Source of the DNA: Helicobacter anatolicus | GTDB taxonomy: Bacteria > Campylobacterota > Campylobacteria > Campylobacterales > Helicobacteraceae | DNA: 64,000 nt | Reading direction: 5' to 3' | Assembly: GCF_021300615.1 (NCBI RefSeq) | Contig: NZ_JAJTMY010000003.1 | Coordinates: 1-64,000, forward strand | Part shown: positions 17,281-25,783 of the stretch, piece by piece | Position numbering within the stretch: the stretch's first letter is position 1 | Layout of the letters: each line of letters begins with the position of its first letter | The notes under the pieces: generated by a model | The model's input: only the letters and a program-made list of their open reading frames with translations | Databases searched by the model: none | Told to the model about the DNA's origin: nothing | Position numbers and translations under genes: made by a program

Positions 17281-18594
17281 ATGGAAGAAGTTCCTCTACC
17301 TCTTTATAAAAAATTATTTACAAGTCTTGCTTTTTGGGTAATTATTGGATTAATTTTTGGTATCTGTTTAGGGACGATATCTCCTCACCATGCTTCAAAT
17401 CTTAAACCCTATACCATCGACCCTTTTATTAAGAGTCTAAAGTTTCTTGTTGGTCCAATTATTTTTTTGACAATCATTACGGGAATCATCGGACTTGAAT
17501 CTCTTAAGACTTTAGGTAGTATTGGTATCAAATCTTTTTTATATTTTGAATTTTTTAGCACAATAGCACTTATTATTGGTGTATGTTTTGGAGAGATTTT
17601 CACACCAGGAAGTGGGCTTCACTTTGCCATCGATGCTCTAGATTCTTCTTTAGTTGATAAATACACACATATAGATGCCAAAGATATTAGCTCAATTTCA
17701 CATATTTTTCTTAGTGCCATTCCTAAGGATCCTATCACACCATTTTTACATGCACAAACCCTCCAAGTATTATTTATGGCAATAGTCATTGCAATTTTAT
17801 TATTGTTTACTCCTAGAAAATGGAGAATGAAAGTTGTTGATTTTTTAAATATTTTACAAAAATTCTTTTTTAAAATTCTTATACTTTTGATGTATTTTAG
17901 CCCTATTGCCACATTTGGTGCAATGGCATTTTTAATCGGTAAGTTTGGTTTTGAAAGTATATACAACATGTTATTTTTACTTTTTGTAATGCTTCTTGCT
18001 TGTTCATTTTTTATTTTTGGTATTTTAGGAATCTTATGCTATTTTGCAAAAGTCAATATCTTTAAATTTTTACGCTTAATTGGTCAAGAAATTTTGATGG
18101 TTTTTGCAACAAGTAGCTCTGAAAGTGTCTTGGCTCCACTCATGAAAAAGCTAGAAATTTCAGGGATTAATCGCGCTGTAACCGGTCTTGTTATCCCCAC
18201 TGGCTATAGTTTCAATCTTGATTGCACAAATATTTATATGGCACTCTCTGTAATTTTTCTCGCACAAGCCTTTGATATTCCCCTAAGTCTTGAACATTAT
18301 ATTGAAGTTGTTGTAATTTTAATGATCACTTCAAAAGGAGCAGTTGGTGTTACAGGTAGTGGTTTTATTGTCCTGGCAGGAACATTACAAGCCCTTGGTA
18401 CAGGGGCAGGAATCCCTGCGGCTTGCGTTGTCGTATTGTTAGGAGTAGATAAATTTATGAGCGAAATCCGTGCTTGCGGGAATTTATGTGGAAATGCGGT
18501 TGCTTGTCTTATTGTCGCAATCTGGGATAAAAAAATCGACAAAAAAGAATTTTATCGCGCACTAGAAAACCCCAAAAAATATCAAGTTTTGTAG
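17281..18594 (+). CDS. DAACS-family symporter, DctA-like C4-dicarboxylate carrier
   Basis: 437 residues with about eight membrane helices and two re-entrant loops of the glutamate/dicarboxylate:cation symporter fold. ATSSSESVLAPLM (hairpin 1), IPTGYSFNLDCT and TSKGAVGVTGSGFIVLAGTL (hairpin 2) match DctA more than GltP. The sodium-site motif usually NxDGT reads Asn312-Leu-Asp314-Cys315-Thr316, so the Gly is Cys. Likely imports succinate, fumarate, malate or aspartate with sodium or protons. RBS TAAGGA. Transcribed alone; convergent with the HD-GYP gene. Confidence 0.8.
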   Translation: MEEVPLPLYKKLFTSLAFWVIIGLIFGICLGTISPHHASNLKPYTIDPFIKSLKFLVGPIIFLTIITGIIGLESLKTLGSIGIKSFLYFEFFSTIALIIGVCFGEIFTPGSGLHFAIDALDSSLVDKYTHIDAKDISSISHIFLSAIPKDPITPFLHAQTLQVLFMAIVIAILLLFTPRKWRMKVVDFLNILQKFFFKILILLMYFSPIATFGAMAFLIGKFGFESIYNMLFLLFVMLLACSFFIFGILGILCYFAKVNIFKFLRLIGQEILMVFATSSSESVLAPLMKKLEISGINRAVTGLVIPTGYSFNLDCTNIYMALSVIFLAQAFDIPLSLEHYIEVVVILMITSKGAVGVTGSGFIVLAGTLQALGTGAGIPAACVVVLLGVDKFMSEIRACGNLCGNAVACLIVAIWDKKIDKKEFYRALENPKKYQVL

Positions 18595-18649
18595 ATCTTT
18601 TTTTAAGACAATAAAGTAAAAAGAAAAAATATTTGAAAGTGAAAAAAAA

Positions 18650-18660
18650 GGGGGGGGGGG
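18650..18660. repeat. Homopolymeric G11 tract just past the HD-GYP stop codon
   Basis: Eleven G on the plus strand (C11 on the minus strand), one base after the TAA stop of the minus-strand FIST-PAS-HD-GYP gene, and directly preceded by an A8 run. Tracts of this length slip readily in Helicobacter and Campylobacter. It is outside both flanking reading frames as given. Confidence 0.9.
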
Positions 18661-18661
18661 A

Positions 18662-21283
18662 TTACCCCACATCTTGATATGCTCTACTAATCTCTAAAAA
18701 CTGATGAATATTTGCTAAAAATAATTCTACTAGCTCTGGTTGAAATTGTTTACCACTTAATTTTTTGATATGCGCCAAAACCTCATCTAGTGGCCAAGCT
18801 TTTTTATAACATCGATCATTACTTAACGCATCAAAAACATCTGCTAAAGCGGTGATTCTGCCATATAGTGGTATTTCTTCACCTTTTGTGCCTCGTGGAT
18901 ATCCCTCACCATTCCACCACTCATGATGACTACCTGCAATCTCACCCGCAGTTCTTAGAATCAAACGATTAGAATCTTTAAAAATATCTTCACCAATTGT
19001 TGTATGCGTTTTCATAATTTCAAATTCCTCTGGTGTTAATTTTCCAGGCTTATTTAAAATCATATCTGAAATTCCTACTTTGCCGATATCATGCATTGGT
19101 GAAGTAATACGCAATAATTCCTGTTCTTCACGAGTACAGCCATAAAGCTTCGCTAAAAGTGCGGAATATTCTGCGACTCTAATAATATGATTTCCTGTCT
19201 CTCTACTTTTTCCCTCACAAATTGTCCCCATCGCATAAATAACATCTTTTTGTATTGCCTCAATTTCTTTCACGCTATCTACAACAGAAGTAATATCCAC
19301 CCCCATGGCAATAATTTCAACAGGATTATGATTGAGATCCCAAATAAAATTTCCTGCACTTCGGATATAAACTTTTTTACCATCCCTGCGTGTATACTGC
19401 AATACTCCTTCATAATATCCCTTCTCAATCAAATCCTCACCAATTTTTAAAAACTGCCATTGTTCATCTTTTGGGATAAATTCATAAATATTTTTTCCAA
19501 GAATCTCATCAAGTTTTAAACCCGTCATCTCTAAAAAAATATCATTTCCATAAATAAAATTTCTTTGTAAATCAAGTCGGAATACGCTTTGATTTTTATC
19601 CACAATAGATCGATACTGCTCAAGCAAATGGCGCTTTTCCTCATCAGAATGCTTAAGAAATGCGGAATTATCTTCAAGTGCCATACGCCTAAGTTCATCA
19701 TCTGTATCATCAAGTTGTCCAATCAAATAACGTATTACTTCTCCTTCATCATTCTTAATTGCCTGCACAACCATTTTGACATAATAAGATGAGCCATCTT
19801 TTTTGTATTGTTTGAGTTTTCCACTCCATTTGCCATCACGCTTTAGAAGTGGTAGAATATTTTGTTCAACTTCCACTAAAGTTTCAGCATCAATATATTC
19901 TAAACAATTTGTACCAACCACCTCTTCTAACGCATAAGAAGATGTTTTAACCAAATTATCATTGACATATAAAATCTTTAAATCAGGATCTGTGACAATA
20001 TGCAACATCATTCCATTAATTAGATTTTTATAAGCTTCAAATTCCTTATTAAGCTGTAAAATCTCACGATTTACCTCATAAATAAGATTTGATAGAGTGT
20101 TAATTACCATTACATGTTTATTTGGAATTACTTCATTAACAATTTTTTTTCTAGCAATAATAGATGTTTCAAACTCACCTTCTGTAAGGCAATAAAAAGT
20201 ATTGGTCAATCCCAAAAATATATTACAGTCCTTAGCAGAATAAATCTCTCCAAAAGTAAAAAACCCTGCGGAAGGTTTAGAATTAAAAATTTTCAGTGTA
20301 TTTTTTAATGCTTCCCTACCTGCAAACATCAATCTTCCTACACAAGAATACATATAAATCGCTTCTGTATTAGTAGGAATATCTGCATAAACCTCTTCAG
20401 TTTCTTTTTGAATATTTTCAATCAAACCAAAACCAAAACGCACCTCAATACCCTCGGGAATCGCATCATTTAATACCACCGATCCGTCCTCTAAAATCTC
20501 TAACACGATTCTTGCTACAGGTATCCCATCTACATGATAAATTAATGGAAAAATATATGTTGTTGTCAAAATATAATCTAATGCCATCGCCCCCATAAAT
20601 CTACGCAAAATATCCACAGGTTTTTGTCGATCAATCTCATAAACAACATTATCTTTAGATTTTGTAATTTTAAGTGGTAACCCCACACTATCCCAACCAA
20701 AAACATGTTTATTTTGCACACTCAAAACATCAGAATCAATCCCCACACATACAAGACCATCTTCATAAATATCATGATTATTTCCTACTAACCCCACCAT
20801 TGTTCCAAAAGTAACAGGATGTGATCTCCCTCCACAAATTCTTACATCTGGTGCAATTTTTTTGATAATTGCTAAGACATCTTTATCATAAAAACTCCCG
20901 CAGGCTATAAAAATCACCAAAAGTTTTGTGCGATTGGTAATAATTTTTTCAAGAAAAAATTTTGCAATTTCCTCACTACTAAGATTTGAAGGGCAATACC
21001 CGCCTCTTAAAGTAGAATTTTTAAAACAGCTAATACTAATTAAAATTTTTGAAACTAAGATATCCCCCATCATGATTACTTCTTCGCCACTTTGAGTTAA
21101 AAGTACTTCACAAACAAGTTCTTTATCAAAAAAACAAACAAGTTCTTTTGCAATTTTTTTATCATCAAGGCTTGTAAAAATCTGTATGAAATATTTTTCA
21201 TCGCTATCATTATGAATCTTATGGTGCTTTAACTCATTCTCTAGCTGCTGAAAATTTTCAAAAACAATATTACACATTCTCAT
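18662..21283 (-). CDS. FIST-PAS-PAS-HD-GYP sensor phosphodiesterase
   Basis: 873 residues from the ATG at 21283; a Met two codons earlier is too close to the AAGGAGG RBS. Domains in order: FIST N and C sensor region (about 10-385), a short linker helix, PAS (about 430-530, VNDNLVKTSSYALEEVVGTN), PAS (about 555-660, with GKNIYEFI), and HD-GYP (about 670-850). Catalytic His-Asp (HDIGKVG near 731), HHEWWNGEGYP and DVFDALSNDR are all intact, so c-di-GMP hydrolysis is expected. No transmembrane segment is seen, so it senses a cytosolic ligand. No GGDEF protein lies in this window. Single gene, convergent with the DctA-like carrier. Confidence 0.88.
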   Translation of the reverse strand: MRMCNIVFENFQQLENELKHHKIHNDSDEKYFIQIFTSLDDKKIAKELVCFFDKELVCEVLLTQSGEEVIMMGDILVSKILISISCFKNSTLRGGYCPSNLSSEEIAKFFLEKIITNRTKLLVIFIACGSFYDKDVLAIIKKIAPDVRICGGRSHPVTFGTMVGLVGNNHDIYEDGLVCVGIDSDVLSVQNKHVFGWDSVGLPLKITKSKDNVVYEIDRQKPVDILRRFMGAMALDYILTTTYIFPLIYHVDGIPVARIVLEILEDGSVVLNDAIPEGIEVRFGFGLIENIQKETEEVYADIPTNTEAIYMYSCVGRLMFAGREALKNTLKIFNSKPSAGFFTFGEIYSAKDCNIFLGLTNTFYCLTEGEFETSIIARKKIVNEVIPNKHVMVINTLSNLIYEVNREILQLNKEFEAYKNLINGMMLHIVTDPDLKILYVNDNLVKTSSYALEEVVGTNCLEYIDAETLVEVEQNILPLLKRDGKWSGKLKQYKKDGSSYYVKMVVQAIKNDEGEVIRYLIGQLDDTDDELRRMALEDNSAFLKHSDEEKRHLLEQYRSIVDKNQSVFRLDLQRNFIYGNDIFLEMTGLKLDEILGKNIYEFIPKDEQWQFLKIGEDLIEKGYYEGVLQYTRRDGKKVYIRSAGNFIWDLNHNPVEIIAMGVDITSVVDSVKEIEAIQKDVIYAMGTICEGKSRETGNHIIRVAEYSALLAKLYGCTREEQELLRITSPMHDIGKVGISDMILNKPGKLTPEEFEIMKTHTTIGEDIFKDSNRLILRTAGEIAGSHHEWWNGEGYPRGTKGEEIPLYGRITALADVFDALSNDRCYKKAWPLDEVLAHIKKLSGKQFQPELVELFLANIHQFLEISRAYQDVG

Positions 21284-21304
21284 TGTCATCCTCCTTATTC
21301 AAGC

Positions 21305-22519
21305 TTAATTAAAATCTAACAAAAAATGGTGATATTTTTCAATGTATTGGTATTTTAGCTTTACTTTTAAAATCCTTACAATCTCATCCACGATAGAAAG
21401 CCCCAAACCATTACCATTGATTGTCTGATGAGAATCATCGCGATAAAAAGGTTCTAAATAATAACTAATATCATATTGCAATGGTTCACCAAGATTTTTA
21501 ATACAAATTATTTTATGTTCTACACTTACAAAAACCATGCCATCATCAGAATATTTTAACGCATTTTCTACCAAATTTTTTATCACAACCGCCAAAAGAC
21601 GCAAATCACTACGGATTAAAAAGTCTTCCTTAAGATCTATAAAAATTCTACTTTCTTCATCCTCAAAACCACTCAAAGCTTCCAAAAGCAAATTTTCACT
21701 AAAAAACTCTTTATTCTCCAGAATAATATTACCGCTATGCAATCTTTCAAACTCTAAGATATTATCGGAAATTTTTTGTAACTCTTGGATATTTTTTTGC
21801 AATTTCATATCATCAGAACTAACTTTTTCTTTAAGCGCTAAAATAAGTTTCATTTTTGCTAGTGGTGTTCGCAACTCATGTCCCAAACTTCGCAATATTA
21901 ACTCTCTAGATTTTAAAGTTCTAGAAACAAAAAGCTGTGCTTTTAAAAACAATCTAATCAAATCTCCAATTTCATCTTTTCTCTTAGTTTGGATTTTAAA
22001 ATCATATTTTCCCTCAATAGTAAAATCACGCAAAACTCTTGCAACGCGATTTAAAGGGTTTAGGATTGCATATAAAATAATTTGCAACACAACCAAAACA
22101 AATACAATTGGCAAGAGTAAAACCTGCAAGCGATATTCTTCCCAAAAATTAAATTCAATTTTTTTAATTGCTACAAAACTATCATCAAAATACTGCAACA
22201 AGAATCCTGCATACTCCGCATTCTCAAAAATAAAAATTTTTAAAATTCCATCATCTTTAAAATAAAGCTCTTTTATATCTTTGGGAATATCTTCAACAAT
22301 TTGATAGCCAAACTTTTTAATAATATGATCCACACCAACCCAATTTCCCGCTGTATAATTTGGTAAAATCGTTTGAACAAAAACAAAAACTTCATTTTTA
22401 AGGCGTTCATTTTGACGCTCATCAACTAATCTTTCAATTTGATACCATAAAATAAAGACAAAAAAAATCGCAATGCTAAAGGCAAGAATAAACTTGAATC
22501 TTAAGCTATTTAAAGACAA
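21305..22519 (-). CDS. Membrane sensor histidine kinase (CpxA/CrdS-like)
   Basis: 404 residues: transmembrane helix 1 (about 9-27), a 100-residue periplasmic sensor loop, transmembrane helix 2 (about 131-152), HAMP (about 153-205), phospho-acceptor His214 in SLGHELRTP, and an ATPase domain with NLVENALKYS and GNGLGLSIVDE. It pairs with the response regulator upstream, overlapping by 10 nt. TTG start. The set resembles CrdRS (H. pylori) and DccRS (C. jejuni), but orthology is not proven. Expected signal: an envelope or metal stress read in the periplasm. Confidence 0.87.
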   Translation of the reverse strand: MSLNSLRFKFILAFSIAIFFVFILWYQIERLVDERQNERLKNEVFVFVQTILPNYTAGNWVGVDHIIKKFGYQIVEDIPKDIKELYFKDDGILKIFIFENAEYAGFLLQYFDDSFVAIKKIEFNFWEEYRLQVLLLPIVFVLVVLQIILYAILNPLNRVARVLRDFTIEGKYDFKIQTKRKDEIGDLIRLFLKAQLFVSRTLKSRELILRSLGHELRTPLAKMKLILALKEKVSSDDMKLQKNIQELQKISDNILEFERLHSGNIILENKEFFSENLLLEALSGFEDEESRIFIDLKEDFLIRSDLRLLAVVIKNLVENALKYSDDGMVFVSVEHKIICIKNLGEPLQYDISYYLEPFYRDDSHQTINGNGLGLSIVDEIVRILKVKLKYQYIEKYHHFLLDFN

Positions 22520-23175
22520 AATTTATACCCTATAGCCCACACCGATTGAATAAATTTTGGTTCTTTTGCAGAATCCCCAAGCTTAGCACGTAAATTTCTT
22601 ACATGTGTATCAATACTTCGCAAAGAGCTTTCTTCATGAATTGCATTAATAGAATTTGCAATAGCTTCTCTTGAGACAGGATATGAGCGATTTTCAATCA
22701 AAAAAATCAAAATATCAAATTCTGTATTTGTCAAATCAATATTTCTCCCATCAATCAAAGCTTCTCTCTTTTGCACATTAATACTAAGATTGTCAAATTC
22801 CAATTCTTTAGGTTTAAATCTCCTCAAAAGTGCATTGATTCTAGCAATAAGTTCCGCTGGCTCATAAGGCTTTGCCAAGTAATCATCTGCCCCTTTTTCA
22901 AATCCTTGGATCTTGTCATAAATATCCCCTCTTGCAGTAGAAATAATAATAGGAATACTTGAGAAACTACGAATTTTTTTACACAATTCAAAACCATCCA
23001 TATCTGGCAAAGTCAAATCAATAATGGCTAAATCAATTCCTTTTTGAGTATTCAAAATTTCTAAGGCTTGCAATGGAGATGCTGTAGCAATGCTCTCAAA
23101 CCCTGCTTGTTTTAAATACGCAACAATCAACTCTTGCATTTCTAAATCATCTTCTACAAGCAACAAACGCCCCAA
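22510..23175 (-). CDS. OmpR-family response regulator
   Basis: 221 residues: receiver domain with acidic pocket Glu8-Asp9-Asp10, phospho-acceptor Asp53 (AIIDLTLPD) and Lys in YLAKPYEP; C-terminal winged helix (about 125-218) ending AIGYKFCL. TTG start, with GAGGAG 5 nt before it; that RBS overlaps the end of the preceding gene, whose stop is 2 nt upstream. Partner of the following kinase. Target genes unknown; the small periplasmic protein ahead of it may be one. Confidence 0.9.
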   Translation of the reverse strand: MGRLLLVEDDLEMQELIVAYLKQAGFESIATASPLQALEILNTQKGIDLAIIDLTLPDMDGFELCKKIRSFSSIPIIISTARGDIYDKIQGFEKGADDYLAKPYEPAELIARINALLRRFKPKELEFDNLSINVQKREALIDGRNIDLTNTEFDILIFLIENRSYPVSREAIANSINAIHEESSLRSIDTHVRNLRAKLGDSAKEPKFIQSVWAIGYKFCL

Positions 23176-23177
23176 AA

Positions 23178-23549
23178 TTACTCCTCATAAAAACTTCGTA
23201 TTAACTCTTCTCTTTGTTTTTTTGTAAGTATATTATACAATCCTTCTAAAAATATTAAATCGATTTTAGCACGATCATGCTGGTTATTTTGAACAAAGTC
23301 TTTAGTTTTATGATTTAAAAATTCATCTGTTGCAAAAAGTCTTAAGACTTTATCATTAACTAGCTTATTATTGCGCCACCAAATTTTCAAATCCCTATAA
23401 TAATCCTTTAGCAAAACCTTTATCTGTTTATCTTGCAAATCACTAAGTTTAACTTTTCCTAAATGCTCATACAACTCATCAATATTTTGCCACCCCATTC
23501 CAAAAACTATTGTGCAAGAAAAGAATATCCCACAAATTAGCTTATACAA
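23178..23549 (-). CDS. Small periplasmic protein with a CpxP-like LTxxQ motif
   Basis: 123 residues with a signal peptide (about residues 1-17, FFSCTIVFG), then a highly charged helical body. Near the C-terminus, LTKKQREELIRSF resembles the LTxxQ motif of CpxP/Spy envelope-stress proteins; only one such motif is seen. Starts with TTG, supported by GAGGTGA upstream. It leads the operon with regulator and kinase, which suggests it is a feedback modulator that binds the kinase sensor loop, as CpxP does. This role is inferred. Confidence 0.65.
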   Translation of the reverse strand: MYKLICGIFFSCTIVFGMGWQNIDELYEHLGKVKLSDLQDKQIKVLLKDYYRDLKIWWRNNKLVNDKVLRLFATDEFLNHKTKDFVQNNQHDRAKIDLIFLEGLYNILTKKQREELIRSFYEE

Positions 23550-23573
23550 AAAATCACCTCTAGTCTTTTACAA

Positions 23574-23579
23574 ATTCTA
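23574..23579 (-). promoter_or_regulatory. -10 box of the CpxP/R/A-like operon
   Basis: Minus-strand TAGAAT 25 nt before the TTG start of the small periplasmic protein. A TTGACA lies 20 nt further upstream (23600-23605), a spacing too long for a standard -35, so only the -10 is proposed. Confidence 0.35.
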
Positions 23580-23617
23580 ACTATTATTTTTTTAGTTTTT
23601 GTCAATTTTCTCCATAT

Positions 23618-24301
23618 TTAAAGTTTTTCAAACTTATTAACATAAAAATCAATACTCTTATCATTTCCTGCAAAAACAACAAAGTCTTCATTCTCAACTA
23701 CGTCACTATCCTCTGGATGCAAAATCCAAGTATCTTCTTTTTTAATTGCAACAACCTTAATCTCTTGAACAATCTTATCCTCTTCATCTCGCCTAACACT
23801 CCCCTCTTCTATTTCTCTAATTGTTTTTTTACCAAAAATATCACTTGCCAAAACCTTGCACACTTTAAGATTTTCACTAATTAAACTCACATCTGCTTTG
23901 GAAGTCAAAAGGTCTGTCAGAAGCCTATTTGCAGCTTCTCTCTCAGGATAAATCACATGATCAGCACCAATTTTTGAAAGAATCTGTCCATGAGTTTTGT
24001 TCGTAGCCTTTGCTACAATTGTTTTATTCCCCAATTCTTTTAATGCCATCACAGTAAGAATAGATGCCTCAATCTCTCCAATACTCACAATCGCCACATC
24101 AAGCTCACTAACCCCGGCTTCTTTGAGTGCAAGCACATCTGTTGAATCCAACATATATAAATCCTCAACATCTTCCCTAAAATCTCGAAAATTTTCTTGA
24201 GAATTATCACAAATAATCACACTCTCCCCTTGATCAATCAATCCCCTTGCAATATAAGAACCAAATTTTCCAAGCCCAATCACACCATAATTTTTTTTCA
24301 T
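23618..24301 (-). CDS. ktrA: Potassium uptake regulator KtrA (RCK subunit)
   Basis: 227 residues of the TrkA/KtrA type: Rossmann domain with GVIGLGKFGSYIARGL at the N-terminus (nucleotide binding), then a TrkA-C domain from about residue 140. It forms a cytosolic octameric ring that gates the membrane subunit in response to ATP/ADP or NAD. Lies 10 nt downstream of ktrB in the same transcript. H. pylori is not known to have this pair, whereas C. jejuni is (Cj1283/Cj1284). Confidence 0.92.
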   Translation of the reverse strand: MKKNYGVIGLGKFGSYIARGLIDQGESVIICDNSQENFRDFREDVEDLYMLDSTDVLALKEAGVSELDVAIVSIGEIEASILTVMALKELGNKTIVAKATNKTHGQILSKIGADHVIYPEREAANRLLTDLLTSKADVSLISENLKVCKVLASDIFGKKTIREIEEGSVRRDEEDKIVQEIKVVAIKKEDTWILHPEDSDVVENEDFVVFAGNDKSIDFYVNKFEKL

Positions 24302-24311
24302 TTTTTCCTCT

Positions 24312-25655
24312 CTATAAAATAATTTTTTCTTTCAAATATTTCACCCTACTTACCCGAGCACGTCCAAATAATGCCAAAGTAAAAATCATCACTCCAGATT
24401 TACCCAAAATCATCGCCACAACAATAATAATTTTTCCCACATCATTAAAATTTACACTCAAGGATAAAATCCCCCCATCTCCAGTAGAAATTCCCACTGT
24501 AGAAAACGCACTCATTGTCTCAAATAACAAAGGCAAAAATGCCATATCAGCTTGAAATAAAACGAGCAAAAGCGATAGAGCTATAAAATAAAAACTAGAA
24601 ATAATAAAAATAAGTAATGCTTTTTGAATACTCTCCTCATTAATCGCACGCCCAAATAATCGCGCTTCTTCATTATTTAAAATACTACGACAAAAAGCAA
24701 ATAAAACTGCTACTGTAGTTACTTTGATTCCTGTTGCCGTTCCTCCTGGCGCTCCTCCTATAAACATAAAAATCATAGAGAAAAATAAAGTGCAATCCCT
24801 AAGATTTGACATATCATAAGTAACAAACCCCGCTGTTCTATAATTCACTGCAGTAAAAATTGATGCAATAATTTTTTCAAAAAACTCAAATCCCTCAAAA
24901 GTTTTTGGATTTTTCCATTCTAAAAGCAAAATCATAAAAGCACAAAACACAATCAAAAGCATACTAACGCTAATTACGATTTTAAAATGTAAAGAAAAAT
25001 GACAAAATTTTTTCTGCCCTATTTTATCCCTTATAAAAAAATGTAATTCTGCCAAACAAATATAGCCAATCCCTCCAATAATTACCAATGCACAAATCAC
25101 AAAATTCACCAACAAATCCGTCCGAAAATCAATAAGACTATTTGGAAAAATAGAGAATCCGCTATTATTGAATGCTGAAATTGCATGGAAAGTGCCATAC
25201 CAAATCCCATCTGTCAAACCAAAGCGAATGCTAAAATCCAAACTCAAAAGCAATGCTCCTATAAACTCCACACAAAGCACATATACTAAAATCTTTTTGA
25301 TAAACCCCATTAAATCATCATATTTTGTAAGATTTAACGCTTCTTTGAGCATGTTTTTTTCCGCATTCCCCAAACGCTTACGAAAAAGCACATAAATTAG
25401 TCCAAGCATTGTCATATACCCAAACCCCCCTAGCTGTATCAAAAACAAAATAATCCCATGCCCAAATAAAGTAAAATCCAATGCCGTATCTTTTATGATT
25501 AATCCCGTGCAAGTGAGTGCGGAAGTCGCGGTAAAAAATGCATCAATAAAATCAATTTCTTTAGTGTGGGAAAAAGGTAGCATAAGAAAAAATGCACCAA
25601 TTAAAGCGATTCCAAAATAAGAAAGCAATAAAAATTTAATACTCTTCAAATTCAT
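24312..25655 (-). CDS. ktrB: Potassium uptake channel subunit KtrB
   Basis: 447 residues with four repeated M1-P-M2 units of the TrkH/KtrB fold. The selectivity-filter Gly is visible in each loop: SALTCTGL, SAFNNSGF, VNYRTAGF and SAFSTVGI. It carries potassium, usually coupled to sodium, across the inner membrane; activity depends on KtrA. ATG start; TATGATAAT about 30 nt upstream (25683-25691) may be its -10. Divergent from flgF. Confidence 0.93.
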   Translation of the reverse strand: MNLKSIKFLLLSYFGIALIGAFFLMLPFSHTKEIDFIDAFFTATSALTCTGLIIKDTALDFTLFGHGIILFLIQLGGFGYMTMLGLIYVLFRKRLGNAEKNMLKEALNLTKYDDLMGFIKKILVYVLCVEFIGALLLSLDFSIRFGLTDGIWYGTFHAISAFNNSGFSIFPNSLIDFRTDLLVNFVICALVIIGGIGYICLAELHFFIRDKIGQKKFCHFSLHFKIVISVSMLLIVFCAFMILLLEWKNPKTFEGFEFFEKIIASIFTAVNYRTAGFVTYDMSNLRDCTLFFSMIFMFIGGAPGGTATGIKVTTVAVLFAFCRSILNNEEARLFGRAINEESIQKALLIFIISSFYFIALSLLLVLFQADMAFLPLLFETMSAFSTVGISTGDGGILSLSVNFNDVGKIIIVVAMILGKSGVMIFTLALFGRARVSRVKYLKEKIIL

Positions 25656-25734
25656 TAAAAAATCTCAAAATAAAATCAAACTATTATCATAACACAAAAA
25701 TCCCTTTTGTTTCTATAAGAAAAAAAATGATTTT

Positions 25735-25752
25735 TAGGAATACTTATTGCTT
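25735..25752 (+). promoter_or_regulatory. Sigma-54 promoter of flgF
   Basis: TAGGAATACTTATTGCTT has GG at 25737-25738 and GC at 25749-25750, exactly 12 nt apart as RpoN promoters require, and ends in the TTGCTT typical of flagellar class 2 genes in this phylum. The expected transcription start is near 25762, 22 nt before the ATG. Confidence 0.8.
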
Positions 25753-25783
25753 AAAATGTGAGAATCTTAAATAAGGAGTTTTT

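Noticed and set aside
18650-18660. Coding phase variation by the G11 tract
   Set aside because: Both neighbouring genes end before it, so slippage cannot change their frames as they stand.
21537-22265. 242-codon plus-strand frame opposite the histidine kinase
   Set aside because: Ser/Lys/Ile-rich reverse reading of a kinase with every expected motif; no RBS or recognisable domain.
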